Assembly (NCBI GenBank): GCA_030765055.1
Contig: CM060950.1
Location: forward strand, 279,300,399 to 279,364,398
Length of the DNA stretch: 64,000 nt
Direction of reading: 5' to 3'
Source of the DNA: Mantis religiosa
Lineage: Eukaryota > Arthropoda > Insecta > Mantodea > Mantidae
Shown here in pieces: positions 37,653 to 48,469 of the stretch. Below the pieces are notes generated by a model that searched no databases, was not told where the DNA came from, and saw only the letters and a program-made list of their open reading frames with translations. Position 1 is the first letter of the stretch. The number at the start of each line of letters is the position of its first letter. The position numbers and the translations under genes are program-made.

Positions 37653-38100
37653 TTGTGATGGACCTGGGCAGACATACGTGGGAAACCCTGCACTCCCGGA
37701 CGACAGCCTAGAACGAGCGGATGTTTGGACAATTGAATGGTATGCTAGCTATTCTACGTACCGTTATACAGGTCAACATACCCTTAGTTTTTGCTAGTGA
37801 CGCGGTGCTTCGTGTATATAAGAGGGTGGTCACCCCTACTCATCCCTCAGTTGTACTCAGTTGCTACTTAGTTGCTACTCAGTTATTGTTCACTGCAGTA
37901 TTGTATACCACCGTCAGGTGTGTTCGACGAAGTACCGCGTCTAATAAAATCTACCGTAAAATGTCCACCGGAAGTGCAATTAATCAAGTGCCCGGATTCC
38001 ACGAATGCAAGGACGAATAAAAGCAGTTAAGAGATTATCGTTGGCTTGTGCTGTCTCAACCGTAACCCCTGAGAACCCAAAAAGAATCCATGCACGAGAA
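37653..38100 (+). mobile_element. Gypsy B 3' LTR (end uncertain)
   Basis: Starts TGTGATGGACCTGGGCAGAC. A TATATAAG box at 37815-37822 is followed by an imperfect CTCAGTTGCTA repeat and polyadenylation signals at 37943-37948 and 38016-38021. The right end is not certain because the next sequence is a gypsy A fragment and there is no second LTR for comparison. Confidence 0.65.
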
Positions 38101-38115
38101 GCCACTAGAGCTACG

Positions 38116-38498
38116 GTGAAGCAAGCAGCCGACGACGACGTGGGGACCGAGGAAGGAGTCCCGACGGCAACCCAGGTACCTGCAGCCGGGAGGCAGAGAG
38201 GTAGTACTGCCGTAATTCCTATAAAAAGAGCTGCAATGGGTGAGTTGGGTCAGTTCTTGGCGAGCATCGTAAGAGTGCAGTGCTAGTGTACGGACGAGAA
38301 GACTGTTAACGTGCATCGGAGGATTTTACGTAATTGCGAGAGCAAATTGGAATTGTAACGGACGAACTTGTGAATCGTAATTGTGTGCATTACGTAATTC
38401 TGTGTAATTGTCAGGTGTTTAACTGTAAGTCGGTGGAAATAAAGAACACTTTTGAGTGGTACAATTGGACTTTTCATTTCACGAAACCACAAAGTCCC
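38116..38498 (+). mobile_element. Gypsy A 3' end and LTR fragment
   Basis: GCAAGCAGCCGACGACGACG through GCCGGGAGGCAGAGAGGTAG matches 33608-33700 with several differences. The rest matches the right part of the LTR at 54406-54909 (CAGTTCTTGGCGAGCA, GTAACGGACGAACT). A TATAAAAA box lies near 38220 and AATAAA at 38438-38443. It ends CACAAAGTCCC, where the PLE begins. Confidence 0.8.
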
Positions 38499-38740
38499 AA
38501 TATGTTAGTCTAATGTAGGGACTGAAGCCATGTTTGCATGTACTCCATGAGTTTGTTCTTGGCACACTTGGGAAGAAGGATATTACATCAAAAGATACTG
38601 TTTGGTCAGTGGGAGAAAATTCTAGGTTTTTAGTTTTGTTTAATGAACTCCAACGAAGTTTTAATACGGTGTCCTTCAAATTGTGGTAGCTCCTTAAATT
38701 TTTTGTTTAGCAACTTGGACAGATTGTATCAGGGTGTATT
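38499..38740 (-). pseudogene. Inverted PLE reverse transcriptase arm
   Basis: The minus strand encodes NKTKNLEFSPTDQTVSFDVI followed by SFFPSVPR, the same motif A block as the plus-strand copy at 38870-38965, with a few substitutions. It forms the left arm of a hairpin. Confidence 0.82.
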
Positions 38741-38785
38741 AATGTTGTTAATGATTGGGCGTATCTTATTTTATTCACATAAATT

Positions 38786-39299
38786 CACCCTGCTACAAAC
38801 TGTCCAAGGGGCTAAACAAAAAATATAAGAAGCTACCAAAATTTGAAAGACACAGTATTAAAAATTCGTTGGAATTCATTAACAAAACTAAAGACCTAGA
38901 ATTTTCTCCCACTGACCAAATGGTACCTTTTGATGCAATATTTTTCTTCCCAAGTGTGCCAAGAGACAAACTCATGGAGTACATGCAAACATGGCTTCAG
39001 TCCCTACATTAGACTCACATATCATAGAGGAATACCTTCACTTAACAAATATCTGCATTTAACATTCCTTTTTTACATTAAAAAAATTGTTCAAACAAAA
39101 ATCAGGACTATCTATGAAAAACCCACTGTCCCAATTCCTGGTAAACTTCTTAATAAGCTTTTCAGAAACCAATATCACAAAGGCATTCCCACTTATTTTC
39201 AAACATTGGTATAGAAATGTGGATGACATTTGGGCAATAGTAAATGAGAAACAAATGGATGATGCATTAAAATCCTTAATTTACAAAATCCGGCAATGA
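38786..39299 (+). pseudogene. PLE reverse transcriptase remnant
   Basis: NKTKDLEFSPTDQMVPFDAI with FFFPSVPRDKLMEYMQTWLQ is the motif A region (Asp in FDA). After a stop at about 39010 and a scrambled stretch, HWYRNVDDIWAIVNEKQMDD carries the catalytic box, where the usual YVDD reads NVDD. The domain would synthesise cDNA. Confidence 0.8.
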
Positions 39300-39720
39300 A
39301 ATTTTGCACAGGAAAAGAGACATAAAATGAAATCCCTTTCTTAGATTTAAAACTAATCAGAAAACATGCAAAACTAAAATTTGGTGTACATAAGAAAGAA
39401 GCACGCCCAGAAAATTTCACAAAATCAGATGGATATAACCCAAGACAACATAAGCATGCTGTTATCAACAGTTTAATTTACAGGCTGGTTAATGTACCTT
39501 TAAACAAGATGAAATATATCAAAGATTACAAGAATATAATTCAAATTGCCTCAGCCAGCAGTAGCGCTGCCGTAGTTTGTCAGTCGATCGGTTCGCTCCC
39601 AGGTGTCCTCCTGAAGTACCGACGTGCACTTCTTCCTAGATTTCCGGGACCTAACTCCGGGGAAGTACCAACTGTTCTCTCTGCGTCTTCCCATTGGGTG
39701 ATTCCCATACCCGGAACAGT

Positions 39721-40253
39721 TCCCGTAGGGGAGGGGATCCGTCCCCTTCAGCTGCCAAAGTGCGGGCTCTGCGGACACTTAGCACTCTTGGTACCTCTGA
39801 CGTTACTAGAGGAACCTCGGGCCGGACATCTGAGCCCCTCCTTCGCGAGTTGTTCGGATTGGGATGGCTTCGAGGGTGCAGTGTGCTCCCGATACCCGTG
39901 GGAATCGGGAACGTCTTCGGACGGGGTTGAGGGAAGCCATTAATTCTCCCGGATACTAGCCTGCAAAGCTAGTAGAAGGTGTGCTAGATCACCAGGCAGC
40001 CCCACCGAGGTTATATCGGTAGTCTTCACCTTTGGTGTTGGCGCGCGTAAGTGGCGTATCCACTTCCATCCCGTCTTGTGTCTATAGGACCAGATGGGAG
40101 GTGGCTTGTTAGGCAACCAGGTCTTGCCCTACGGAAAGCCCACGGAGGATGCCGAGCGCCCTTTGGGACAGCTCGGATAACTCCCTGGTTGAACGAGGCC
40201 CGGGTCTTGTTCCTACGGGTTCAAGGCTAATGGGAGTAGAACCTCTGGACTCA
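39721..40253 (+). mobile_element. Retroposon X, complete copy with 12-bp target duplication
   Basis: A 533-bp insert in the gypsy A minus copy is bounded by ACCCGGAACAGT at 39709-39720 and again at 40254-40265. Removing the insert and one duplicate restores the gypsy sequence seen at about 32450-32480. It starts TCCCGTAGGGGAGGGGATCC and ends GTAGAACCTCTGGACTCA, without poly(A) or terminal inverted repeats. Related copies are at 19632-20121, 61282-61560 and 63050-63475. I see no tRNA-like A and B boxes. The 12-bp duplication fits target-primed retroposition. Confidence 0.85.
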
Positions 40254-40281
40254 ACCCGGAACAGTACGCCCTCCCTGGTCT

Positions 40282-41085
40282 TCAACGAGTCCCATTGAGC
40301 CCAGTACGACTTTCGGTGGCGCTCCTCGGTGCGATGTCCTCCCAGGAGGGTCTCGTCCCTGTCTCCACTTCCCTTAAGTGTGGCCCCAAGTCTATGTCCG
40401 CCAGCTGCTCCCTCCTCAGGCCTGCGCTGCCCCAGCCATCCGCAGGCACTGCTGTGACTACTCGATCTGCTGCGGCACGCTCCTTCTCCTCCACCCTTGT
40501 GCACTGGCCGCACTCTTCCGGAAAGGGTCTCCGGGACATGGCGTCTGCGTTACTGTGGCTCTTTCCTATACGATGTTCGGAGGTGAAGTCGTACTCCTGC
40601 AGCCTCTGGACCCAACGTGCTGCCTGGCCTTCCAGGTTCCTAAAGCTCAATAACCAGGTTAGGGCAGAATGGTCAGTCCTGAGGTGGAATGGCAGACCGT
40701 ACAGGTACCTGTGTAAGTGCTCCAATGTCTTTACTACCGCAAGTAACTCTCGTCGGGTGACGCAGCAGTTCTTCTCTGCCTTGGATAGCGTCTTGCTGTA
40801 GTAGGCTATCACCCGCTCATGGCTGTCCTGGATCTGCGATAGGACACGTCCAATACAATGGTCGCTGGCGTCGGTGTCCACAATGAAGGCGCCACCTGGT
40901 TGTGGGAAACCCAAAATTCGAGCACTGCACAGGGTCTCCTTCAGGTGCTGGAAAGCGTCTTCGGCATCCTCCGTCCACACATAAGGCCGGGTTTTCTCTG
41001 TCAGGTGGGTGAGGGGTTTGGCGATGTTGGAGAACCCCTTTATGAAACGGCGGTAATAACTGCACAGCCCCAGGAAACTGCGCAA
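40282..41085 (-). pseudogene. Gypsy A RNase H and linker, minus-strand copy
   Basis: MRSFLGLCSYYRRFIKGFSN is the connection block after the reverse transcriptase. FIVDTDASDHCIG has the first RNase H Asp, CCVTRRELLAVVKTLEHLHR the Glu, LRTDHSALTWLLSF the second Asp, and FTSEHRIGKSHSNADAMSRR the closing block. The frame stays open for 267 codons into the integrase start, ending close to the X insertion. Confidence 0.9.
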
Positions 41086-41633
41086 TCTTTTTTATCCCTT
41101 GGGCGAGGCCAATCTCTCGCAGCCTGTGTCTTCTCCGGGTTTGTGGCCGCTTCGGTTGCTGAGACTATGTGGCCCAAGTAGTTCACTTCCTTGCGGAAGA
41201 GCTGGCACTTCTTCGCGTTCAGCTTCAAGTTGGTCGCCTGCAGTCTCTGTAGCGCCTTAATCAGATTCTCGAGGTGATAATGAAAAGTCTTTCCGACGAT
41301 AATGATGTCGTCCAGGTATATCAGACAGGCGTCGTAAGTCAGCCCTCTCATCACTGACTCCAAGAGGTGTTGAAAGGTAGCTGGTGCGTTGCAGACGCCA
41401 AAGGGCATAAACGTGAACTGCCAGAGCTTTTGGCCTGTCGAGAATGCGGTCTTTTCCTTGTCTCTTGGGTCTAGAGCTACCTGCCAGTAGCCCGAATTCA
41501 GATCCAGGGTCGAGAAACACTGTGCACCAGCTAGCGTGTCCAATGTGTCGTCAATCCGGGGTAAGGGAAAACAGTTCTTCCTGGTGACAGCGTTCAGCTT
41601 TCTGTAGTCTACGCAGAAGACTGCATAGAACAC
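41040..41633 (-). pseudogene. Gypsy A reverse transcriptase, minus-strand copy
   Basis: A 197-codon frame contains FCVDYRKLNAVTRKNCFPLP, FSTLDLNSGYWQVALDPRDK (motif A Asp), FMPFGVCNAPATFQHLLESV and CLIYLDDIIIVGKTFHYHLE (YLDD box), then the thumb LNAKKCQLFRKEVNYLGHIV. It is much better preserved than the plus-strand copy. A frameshift near 41085 separates it from RNase H, and the start is truncated, so the first Met is not a real start. Confidence 0.9.
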
Positions 41634-41635
41634 CT

Positions 41636-42965
41636 AAAGGACATAATCCAAGAGCTAGCCTGCCTGTTGAGGAATGTCTCAAGAATAGCTCAATCCTACA
41701 ACAGTGGAGGAACTACAACTGGGCCCTACAAAGGCAAAGGAACAAAAGACGTCCCAAATTCCTAAAGGAAAATTGCCATAGAGATTTGTTATGTTTAAAC
41801 TCTTCTCCAGACTACTGCTAGGGTGCACTGAACAAAGACTAGTGCTAATATCCTAATATCCATATGGCTTTACCCCATGTTGTTCAGAAAATCATACAAA
41901 AAATAACAACGACCCTAGGCAACTCATTATCCTGCTAAACGCAATCTTCATTAACTACTCTAAAGCTTTCACACCATCACCAGGAAGATACTCATTCGAA
42001 AGTTAGGGAACATACTAGGTAGAGCAAGTTTATCTGGAAATAATCAAGTTGATTATCAACACAAACTATGTAGCTATATACGATAGTATATCAGTGCCAA
42101 AGGATACCATCCAAACAAGAGGAGTCCTACAAGGAGATCTGATGAGTCTGATACTGTTTAACATAATAAAAACGGACATCGGTCAGACCAAAAACACAAA
42201 TTGTCAATACTTCCCAGGAATTCTGAAGACCTACAAACAGCCACAGAGAACATCAGGAAATGGGCACTGGAAATCTCAATGGAAATAAACAGCACAAAGA
42301 CAAAAGCTGTGAAATTTAGAAGAGGAGAAAGAATATCAAAGCTGGAGTACCTCACATGTGGTTGATCAAGTTTACAATTGTATCCAGCTTCAACTACCTG
42401 GGAGCAACTTTACAATCGGAACTGTCTTTTCTATACATATACAAGAGTGAGCAACAACCACAGCAACAGCCATTTATGACATCCCTAAGCTATCCTTACC
42501 AACTGCAACAAAGCTGTTCAAACTCAAAATGATACCTGTTGCCACATATGGAATTCAACTACTATGGACATATCTGATGGTGTAAAACCTTAATAAAGTA
42601 TAATAAATTAGACAGCATCAAAGTGAGATTCATAAAAAGAGCTCTGTCAATCTCAAAAGTCTGCACAAAATGTTATATGTATGTAATAGCTCAGGAGTCG
42701 TTCTTCATAGAGGATATTAGGTACATTGACCTACTGAACAAAATAATGGACACAGAAGCAATGAAAACAGATGCATGGAAGGGACCAAACTTCCAACTCT
42801 GCCACATGTGCACACGATTCACCACCCATGGTTTTCATGGGAAGATCACCTGAATGCAATATACCACAACCCCAAAGAGAACTCACTGCACATGCAAACT
42901 ATAGAATAATCCATGATGCCAGTACCATTCAATGAACTGTGGAAGCAGAACTCAACCACTGAATA
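41636..42965 (+). pseudogene. LINE reverse transcriptase remnant
   Basis: Joined across frames it reads YSKAFHTITRKILIRKLGN-like sequence near 41955, IINTNYVAIYDSISVP and TIQTRGVLQGDLMSLILFNI (motif B block). Later parts read LQTATENIRKWALEISMEIN, STKTKAVKFRRG, FNYLGATLQS and KLFKLKMIPVATYGIQLLW, the order of a non-LTR reverse transcriptase and its thumb. The catalytic FADD region near 42200 is lost. Many stops and frameshifts are present. The clade is uncertain. Confidence 0.75.
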
Positions 42966-45862
42966 CAAACTAGACTGCTGAGAGTCATAACTAAAATTTA
43001 ATCTGTACACTATTTGCATATTGTGTTAAATTTTCTTTAAAGAAAGTCCATAAATAAAAGTTCAATTTAAATTTCTAGTCCTATTTATAACCTATTAGTA
43101 TTGTTCAGGTCAGCTTCAGAAATTAAGATTTAAAAATTATTGACATGTGTAAAAGACTAAAAGATATAATTCAGATGGGTGGAAATAAAATACTTTCTGT
43201 AACTTATACTGAAAAAAAATCATGGAGTGTTATACAAAATATCTGTCTTCTCATAGTATTAGTTTTCTCAACAAATCAGACCTAAGCAATGGCTGCACAA
43301 CAATTTAGTTATATTTGTATACTAAGCTCAAATTCAAAATTTAGGATAGATACAACAAAACACGAGGTTCATGTAGCATTATGCCGTCATGCTATTAAGT
43401 GTATCAAAAAACATTAATATCTTAAAAATGGTTTGACATAGGACACAACTTTCATCGCTCTCCTGATTGTGTAGTAAAAAAAGGCTAGTCTTTTCAATTT
43501 TCAGAGATATAATGCCTTAAATAACAGAATGATTAAGAGATGCTTTTCTGTTACGATCTAATAATGTAGAATTGTATGGTACCAAAACGTAAAGGTTTCA
43601 CACTTGCCTTATGTGGAATTTTACAGATGTTATGAGTATGAGGGTAAAGTAGTCAGAACTTGGGCATATAATTATTGCTGTAAACAATACTTTCTTATTA
43701 TTTGGACTTGATTTAACTTACCTGTATCCACACCGTGTACATCTATATGTATATTTAGTGAATATGTCATAATCATGTAACCGATTGACATCTGGCAGTT
43801 CTGGGAACACACTCCTTGCTTTCCTAGCCCTGAAATACAAAAAGGCAGTTGACTGACACACTATTGCATCACATATAACACTTTTTTTTTTCAAACAGAA
43901 CACATTCTTTGAACCATTATTCAAATTCTTGGCTGTTCAATGACTACAGTGGGAGAGAAATTGCTTTATCATTGACACAAGCTGCTACTGGTGGACTTGT
44001 CATCTGCATAACCAATCATTGATGACGCGGGAGTTTGTCTTTCTGAAGTTAATATCCTGAGAGCCACCACACACAGTCAAGTCGTGTCAATTTTATATTG
44101 TACCTCCAAATTGAAGTACGTTTTTAAGGCCACATTAAGCATTTTATGTACTTCTGGACTGTTGTAATAATTGTCCATTATACGTGATTGGAGGAATTTA
44201 GTAAGAGTGATGTCAAAATTAATTGAAAAACTATTTGTAGTTGATTTTTAAAACTTCGTCACTTACATTTGTATTTTATTGAGGGAGTAGTTTCGGAAGC
44301 TGTTGCATCCACTTTCAACCTTGAAGGTCCAACCTCGTTTTTTCAATTAGATTATCCATTGCTATGGTGGCATTTGAATCACAGATCTTAGTTTTCTGTT
44401 AACACAGATTACCACTGTCCTATCATGATGATACCAATAAAATTAGTACCGTTCCCTGCAATTACTGAAATTTCTGCATCAATATAAACTTTTAGATTTT
44501 CCTAAAAGTTACTATACTAATCATTCGGAAACTATAAAACACTGTATATTGTTGATGGCATTATCATTCTCCTTAGCAATAATGATCTGTAATATTGTTT
44601 CCAGCAATAAGAATCATTAGGGGAGGAGGAAGGAAGCATTTTCTCAATTAGAAGCTATCTAGCAGACACTATTCATAATTAAAAATAACTGCTAAACACT
44701 TTTTAAACTATTTAAGAATGTTACTAGTTTGCTCTAGATGTTAGTTTGTGTATTCAGAATTCACATGCGCATGCACACAAATATACATGTTCCTCTCACT
44801 TGACTTCATGAAATATGTGAATAATACTATTTTAACTCAAACTTGATTCTCTTAAAACATTTAAGTGTACTTCTCCTTGGTTGCACATGTCTGGGAACAC
44901 AGATAACTTTTCCAATTTCTTTTAATAAATCAATGAGTTGCTTCTTCTACTGGGTCAAAGATCCCTTCAAATGCAATATTACTAATTGGATTTGACAAAC
45001 TAGCCATAACTTGTGCCGTCATGCTAATAAACATCACCATATGATTGATCATTGAGCCCACTGAAAATTAACTCTTCTGTTTTTTTAGAAAAAATATGCT
45101 AACATATTCAAGTTGAAAAACTACAAAACTGAAAATGAAGACCATCAATCACCTGCCTTTTTCAAACAAAAAAGTTTTATAGGTAATATGAGGCTCAACT
45201 CAACTGATACCCATACTTTTTAACTTTCCCTCACAGTGGAATTAAGAATGAACAGTGGCATCAGTGCTAATATTTTCTTTAAATATTTTATTTACAAAAT
45301 GCTTTATCTGAGAAATGCAAATATTTCAAAATTTATGAAAGAATAAATTTGAATAAACTTATAGACTGTATTGCAGAATATAAAATGAAATATAAAAATG
45401 ATCATATGTTGAACAGCTGCTTTAAATCTCAAATAATAGCCTGAAGAAAAATTTGTATAAGTATTACACTAAATTAGTTATTTTCCCTCATGTTAATTTG
45501 CTTGAAAATTTTTAAATTTCCAACTTTCAATTCAGATGCATAAGAACAACTTTTCTCAGTCAAAAGAAACAATTGGTTCCCTTTTCATGTTCTCTTAATG
45601 AATACCAATAAGGTAAAAGTAATATAGTTTAACCTTTCTTATACATTTTTCTCCAATATTCTCACAATTTTACAGGCGCCAAATTTTGTAGATATTTAGT
45701 AGTTATACATTCTTAGCAAGTCACTCCTTTGACAGACTGAGCATTGACAAATAAGCCAAGGTTTACTATAGCAGTGCAATGAGCAATGGAAGGTGAACAA
45801 TTTAAGAAAAGTGAAAAACCACATAAATATAATAGCAGAGATGCAATGAGGCAACTAAAAGA
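42966..45862. other. Gene-free AT-rich spacer
   Basis: No supported genes. A short block at about 44285-44345 (AGTTTCGGAAGCTGT, TTCAACCTTGAAGGTC) is related to 47825-47885 and may be a decayed repeat or PLE end. Confidence 0.5.
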
Positions 45863-46087
45863 ATGGGGATAAAAAAGACAGCAAAGGAAATAGAAGAATG
45901 TGGAGGAGAGGTGACATTGCTGAACGCTATATGGGAAGCAAATAGGAAAGATGAAAAATTATATAGTATTCAAATAAAAGATCATAATAGAAGAGCAGAA
46001 AATGTAATGAAAGATATGAGGCTGCATGGCTGGCAGTTTCAAGACAGTTTAGAATTGAGAAAAGATACAACTGGCCTATATTGTTAA
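45863..46087 (+). other. Short open frame of unknown nature (74 codons)
   Basis: MGIKKTAKEIEECGGEVTLL continues into a charged, Lys/Glu-rich sequence ending GWQFQDSLELRKDTTGLYC. Composition is protein-like but I recognise no domain. There is no clear splice context, and the frame lies just upstream of a PLE end, so it may be part of a decayed element. Confidence 0.2.
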
Positions 46088-46290
46088 GGAAAAGAAATGG
46101 AAAATATTAAGAAACATACACTCTCTGAGAGACTAGCAAGAGGAGGGGGGAAAGAGAGAATTGAAAAAAAATGAAGGAAGCTAGATCGTAAGGTAAGAAG
46201 GTAATTAATTATACATAGAAGGCAAAAAGTGGAGGATGCATTCACTTTCTCCTCGGGCAGCCAGCCAGGTGAAAAGATGATTAGACATAA

Positions 46291-46324
46291 ACGTTTCAGG
46301 AGTGTGCATCTCTCCCATCATCAG
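46291..46324 (-). ncRNA. Hammerhead-ribozyme-like motif in a PLE end
   Basis: On the minus strand CTGATGA (46324-46318) is followed by a stem GGGAG...CTCCT and GAAAC (46297-46293), the conserved core of a hammerhead ribozyme. The flanking sequence matches the motif at 50371-50414. Stem I and stem III pairings were not verified, and the stem III side (GTTTATGTC) is weaker than in the other copy. Hammerhead motifs in Penelope-like retroelements are known. Confidence 0.55.
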
Positions 46325-47081
46325 GATATTTATAAGATGTTATAACCACAAATTAAATACTGGATATATCACAACTATAAACAAAGACAAAACACTATCA
46401 AAATTCTCATTACTGAACAAAAGATTGTTTTCAGTAAGTTAAATGTCAGGTCAGGAGATGGCGTGTGTATAGAAAACTGAGACAATATATTTAGTGTTAA
46501 GTGTTATTTGATAACAATATTTACTTGCTGATATGCAAGATTTTGGAAATTGAGAAAAACATTTAAGGCTATGAGTACTTAACACTACAGGTAACAGTTT
46601 CTGTTAATGCTATGTATGTTGTTCTCCTTTTCTAGCACGAACATCAATGTTATCATATGAATCTACAAGGGTTACACTTCCAAATAAACATGCAGATGAT
46701 GCCAGGCTTATTGAAAAGAAAATAAGGAAGAGGAAAGTACTAACTCTTTTCATACTCGGCTCTAAAAACAGTATTCAGAAGCACTGCCAATTCAGTAAAA
46801 TAAACTAAATAACATACTTTCTGGTCTGAAATGGGTCCCTCCTATACACCATATCTGGTACAACCTTAAACCTACAAGAAGTAGTATTTGTGGTCAAAAT
46901 GAAGATGAGTAATGTATGTTAAGAGCATTGTGTTTAAATTTAATGAAAACAGTGTTAAGTACACTCTTATTTGATGTAAACAATCTTAAGTACAACTGCA
47001 CATTATTAAAAATCGTTAATTTTTGCAGTCGGAATACATAATTATGATTTTTCTAAACTTTCAACTCTTTAAATTTAAAGA

Positions 47082-47245
47082 CGAGCCGATTAATGACACT
47101 AAACAACACTTTTAAATTTCCCAGAACATGCTTCGGAGGTTATTTTCCTCTATTGACAACAACTGACTATGACAATGGAAGAAAGTAGCCTCTGAAACAT
47201 GTTATCAGAAATTTAAGTGTTGTTTAGTGTCATTAATCGGCCCGT
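47082..47245. repeat. Imperfect palindrome of PLE 3' end sequence
   Basis: GAGCCGATTAATGACACTAA and its inverted partner TTAGTGTCATTAATCGGC bound arms of about 75 bp, with a spacer near 47156-47167. The right arm continues as TTTAATTTATTACAACAACA, matching the PLE 3' end at 27330-27400 on the minus strand. Confidence 0.75.
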
Positions 47246-47275
47246 CTTTAAATTTAATTTATTACAACAACACTG

Positions 47276-48284
47276 TTTTGAAAGGAAATTATTTCAACTC
47301 TTTGTTTCTCTAAATATACTATGTGTCCCTTACCATTGTTTACTGCCAAGCCCTTCAATTACAAGCATTTACAAATATGTAAAAACAATGGGATTAATTT
47401 AAAATGTCTGAAATTCCCTCTTTAGAATGTAAATTTGAAATAAAAGTTTAAAGTATTTTTTTTCATGTTAGCCTCTCAGAAAGCCCAACATGTGGATGAA
47501 TTGTATTTACTTAAGATGAGTCGGTACTAGTAAGATTAACATCACTTTTTTAATCTGTGTTAACATCATATCGAACACTACACTAATCAAACCGACCAAT
47601 CAAATAGCAGAATTGGACACATGGGAAAAGATCTTCATTTTGAATCACAAACAACAGTTAATGAATTTTGATTTACCGCCATCAAGTACCCTCTGGAAGT
47701 ACATTTCACTGCCACATGAGCCATTATAGACAACCACCACAACAGAAAAAGTAATACAAAGACAATTATCAGCTTGATAAAACTATCTGTAGTCAATTTT
47801 TCATACTATGTCACATTTTGATATTTTGACGGGCTAGTTTCGGAGGCTGTCTTGTTTTCATTTTCAACCTTAATGGCCTAACTCTCGTCTGTTGTTCTTG
47901 TCTAAATTCCTTCAAACAACTGTAACAATTAACGTTCTTTGTATAATTAGGACACCATTTTCATTTCCATTTTACACACATTTCATGGAGGACTTGCACC
48001 TTCAGAACTTACAGGTGAGTACCTGGGGTCAGATGTTTGATGAGGAATCTTGGAGGACATCCAGGATGGGGATTAGCTTGAAACTTGGTACGAGGGTGAA
48101 GAAATGAATAATATATAATATGAGTGCATTGGAAGAAAGGAAAATGATATAGAAGTGCTTATAATGTTTTTATGTTATTAGTTTTTTCCCCTTATTTAAC
48201 CGATTTTTCATTATTCCCGTTTATTTTCTTATCTATTTTCCTTATTTCATAAATATTCACTATACACATAAACACCCATGTCTA
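47276..48284. other. Gene-free AT-rich spacer
   Basis: No supported gene. Contains the 47825-47885 block related to 44285-44345. Confidence 0.5.
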
Positions 48285-48365
48285 AGGCGGGATTCGAACC
48301 CGCGACCCTCTATGCAGTGGAACACTAGAGACATACGCTTTAGCGACGATGGCTACGAGGGCCGG
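48285..48365 (-). mobile_element. tRNA-related SINE head
   Basis: On the minus strand a B box (GCGGGTTCGAATCCCGCC) lies about 55 bp after CCCTCGTAGCCATCGTCGCT. The whole does not fold as a normal tRNA: the A box is poor and the spacing is long. It is followed by an AT-rich tail. It is best read as a SINE head or decayed tRNA pseudogene. Confidence 0.5.
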
Positions 48366-48469
48366 CCTGTAAAATTGTAACTTTTGTAACTTTTTAATCA
48401 GAATATATAAGGAAAAGAACCGGAAAGAAGAAAAACCTTTTGGTTATACAAGTTAGAATAGAATAAAAT

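Larger units (their letters stand above)
34089..38100 (+). mobile_element. Ty3/gypsy retrotransposon, family B, missing protease and reverse transcriptase
   Basis: A gag-like region (34089-35231) runs directly into RNase H (35233-35742) and integrase (35743-36857), then a non-coding tail and a 3' LTR starting at 37653. The zinc knuckle, protease and reverse transcriptase expected between gag and RNase H are absent, so a deletion fused the two parts. Composition is AT-rich, unlike family A. Confidence 0.82.
38499..39545 (+). mobile_element. Penelope-like element with an inverted duplication
   Basis: The first ~240 bp (minus strand) and 38786-39025 (plus strand) carry the same reverse transcriptase segment in opposite orientation around a ~45-bp spacer. 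The plus-strand arm then continues into the YVDD region and linker to about 39545, where gypsy A sequence starts. Stops are frequent. Confidence 0.82.
39549..41632 (-). mobile_element. Gypsy A copy, minus strand, interrupted by retroposon X
   Basis: The minus strand matches the plus-strand element at about 31130-32640: reverse transcriptase, RNase H and the integrase start. X (39721-40253) splits the integrase start. The copy stops at 39549, before the integrase core, and at 41632 within the fingers of the reverse transcriptase, so it is truncated at both ends. No LTR is attached. Confidence 0.9.

Noticed and set aside
33605..38215. Gypsy B inserted into gypsy A, with 33608-33700 and 38116-38210 as a target duplication
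   Set aside because: The shared stretch is ~95 bp with several differences, far longer and more diverged than a 4-6-bp LTR-element duplication. Two separate gypsy A copies explain it better.
48285..48365. A functional tRNA gene on the minus strand
   Set aside because: The B box is good but the A box and overall length do not fit a cloverleaf, so a SINE head or pseudogene is more likely.
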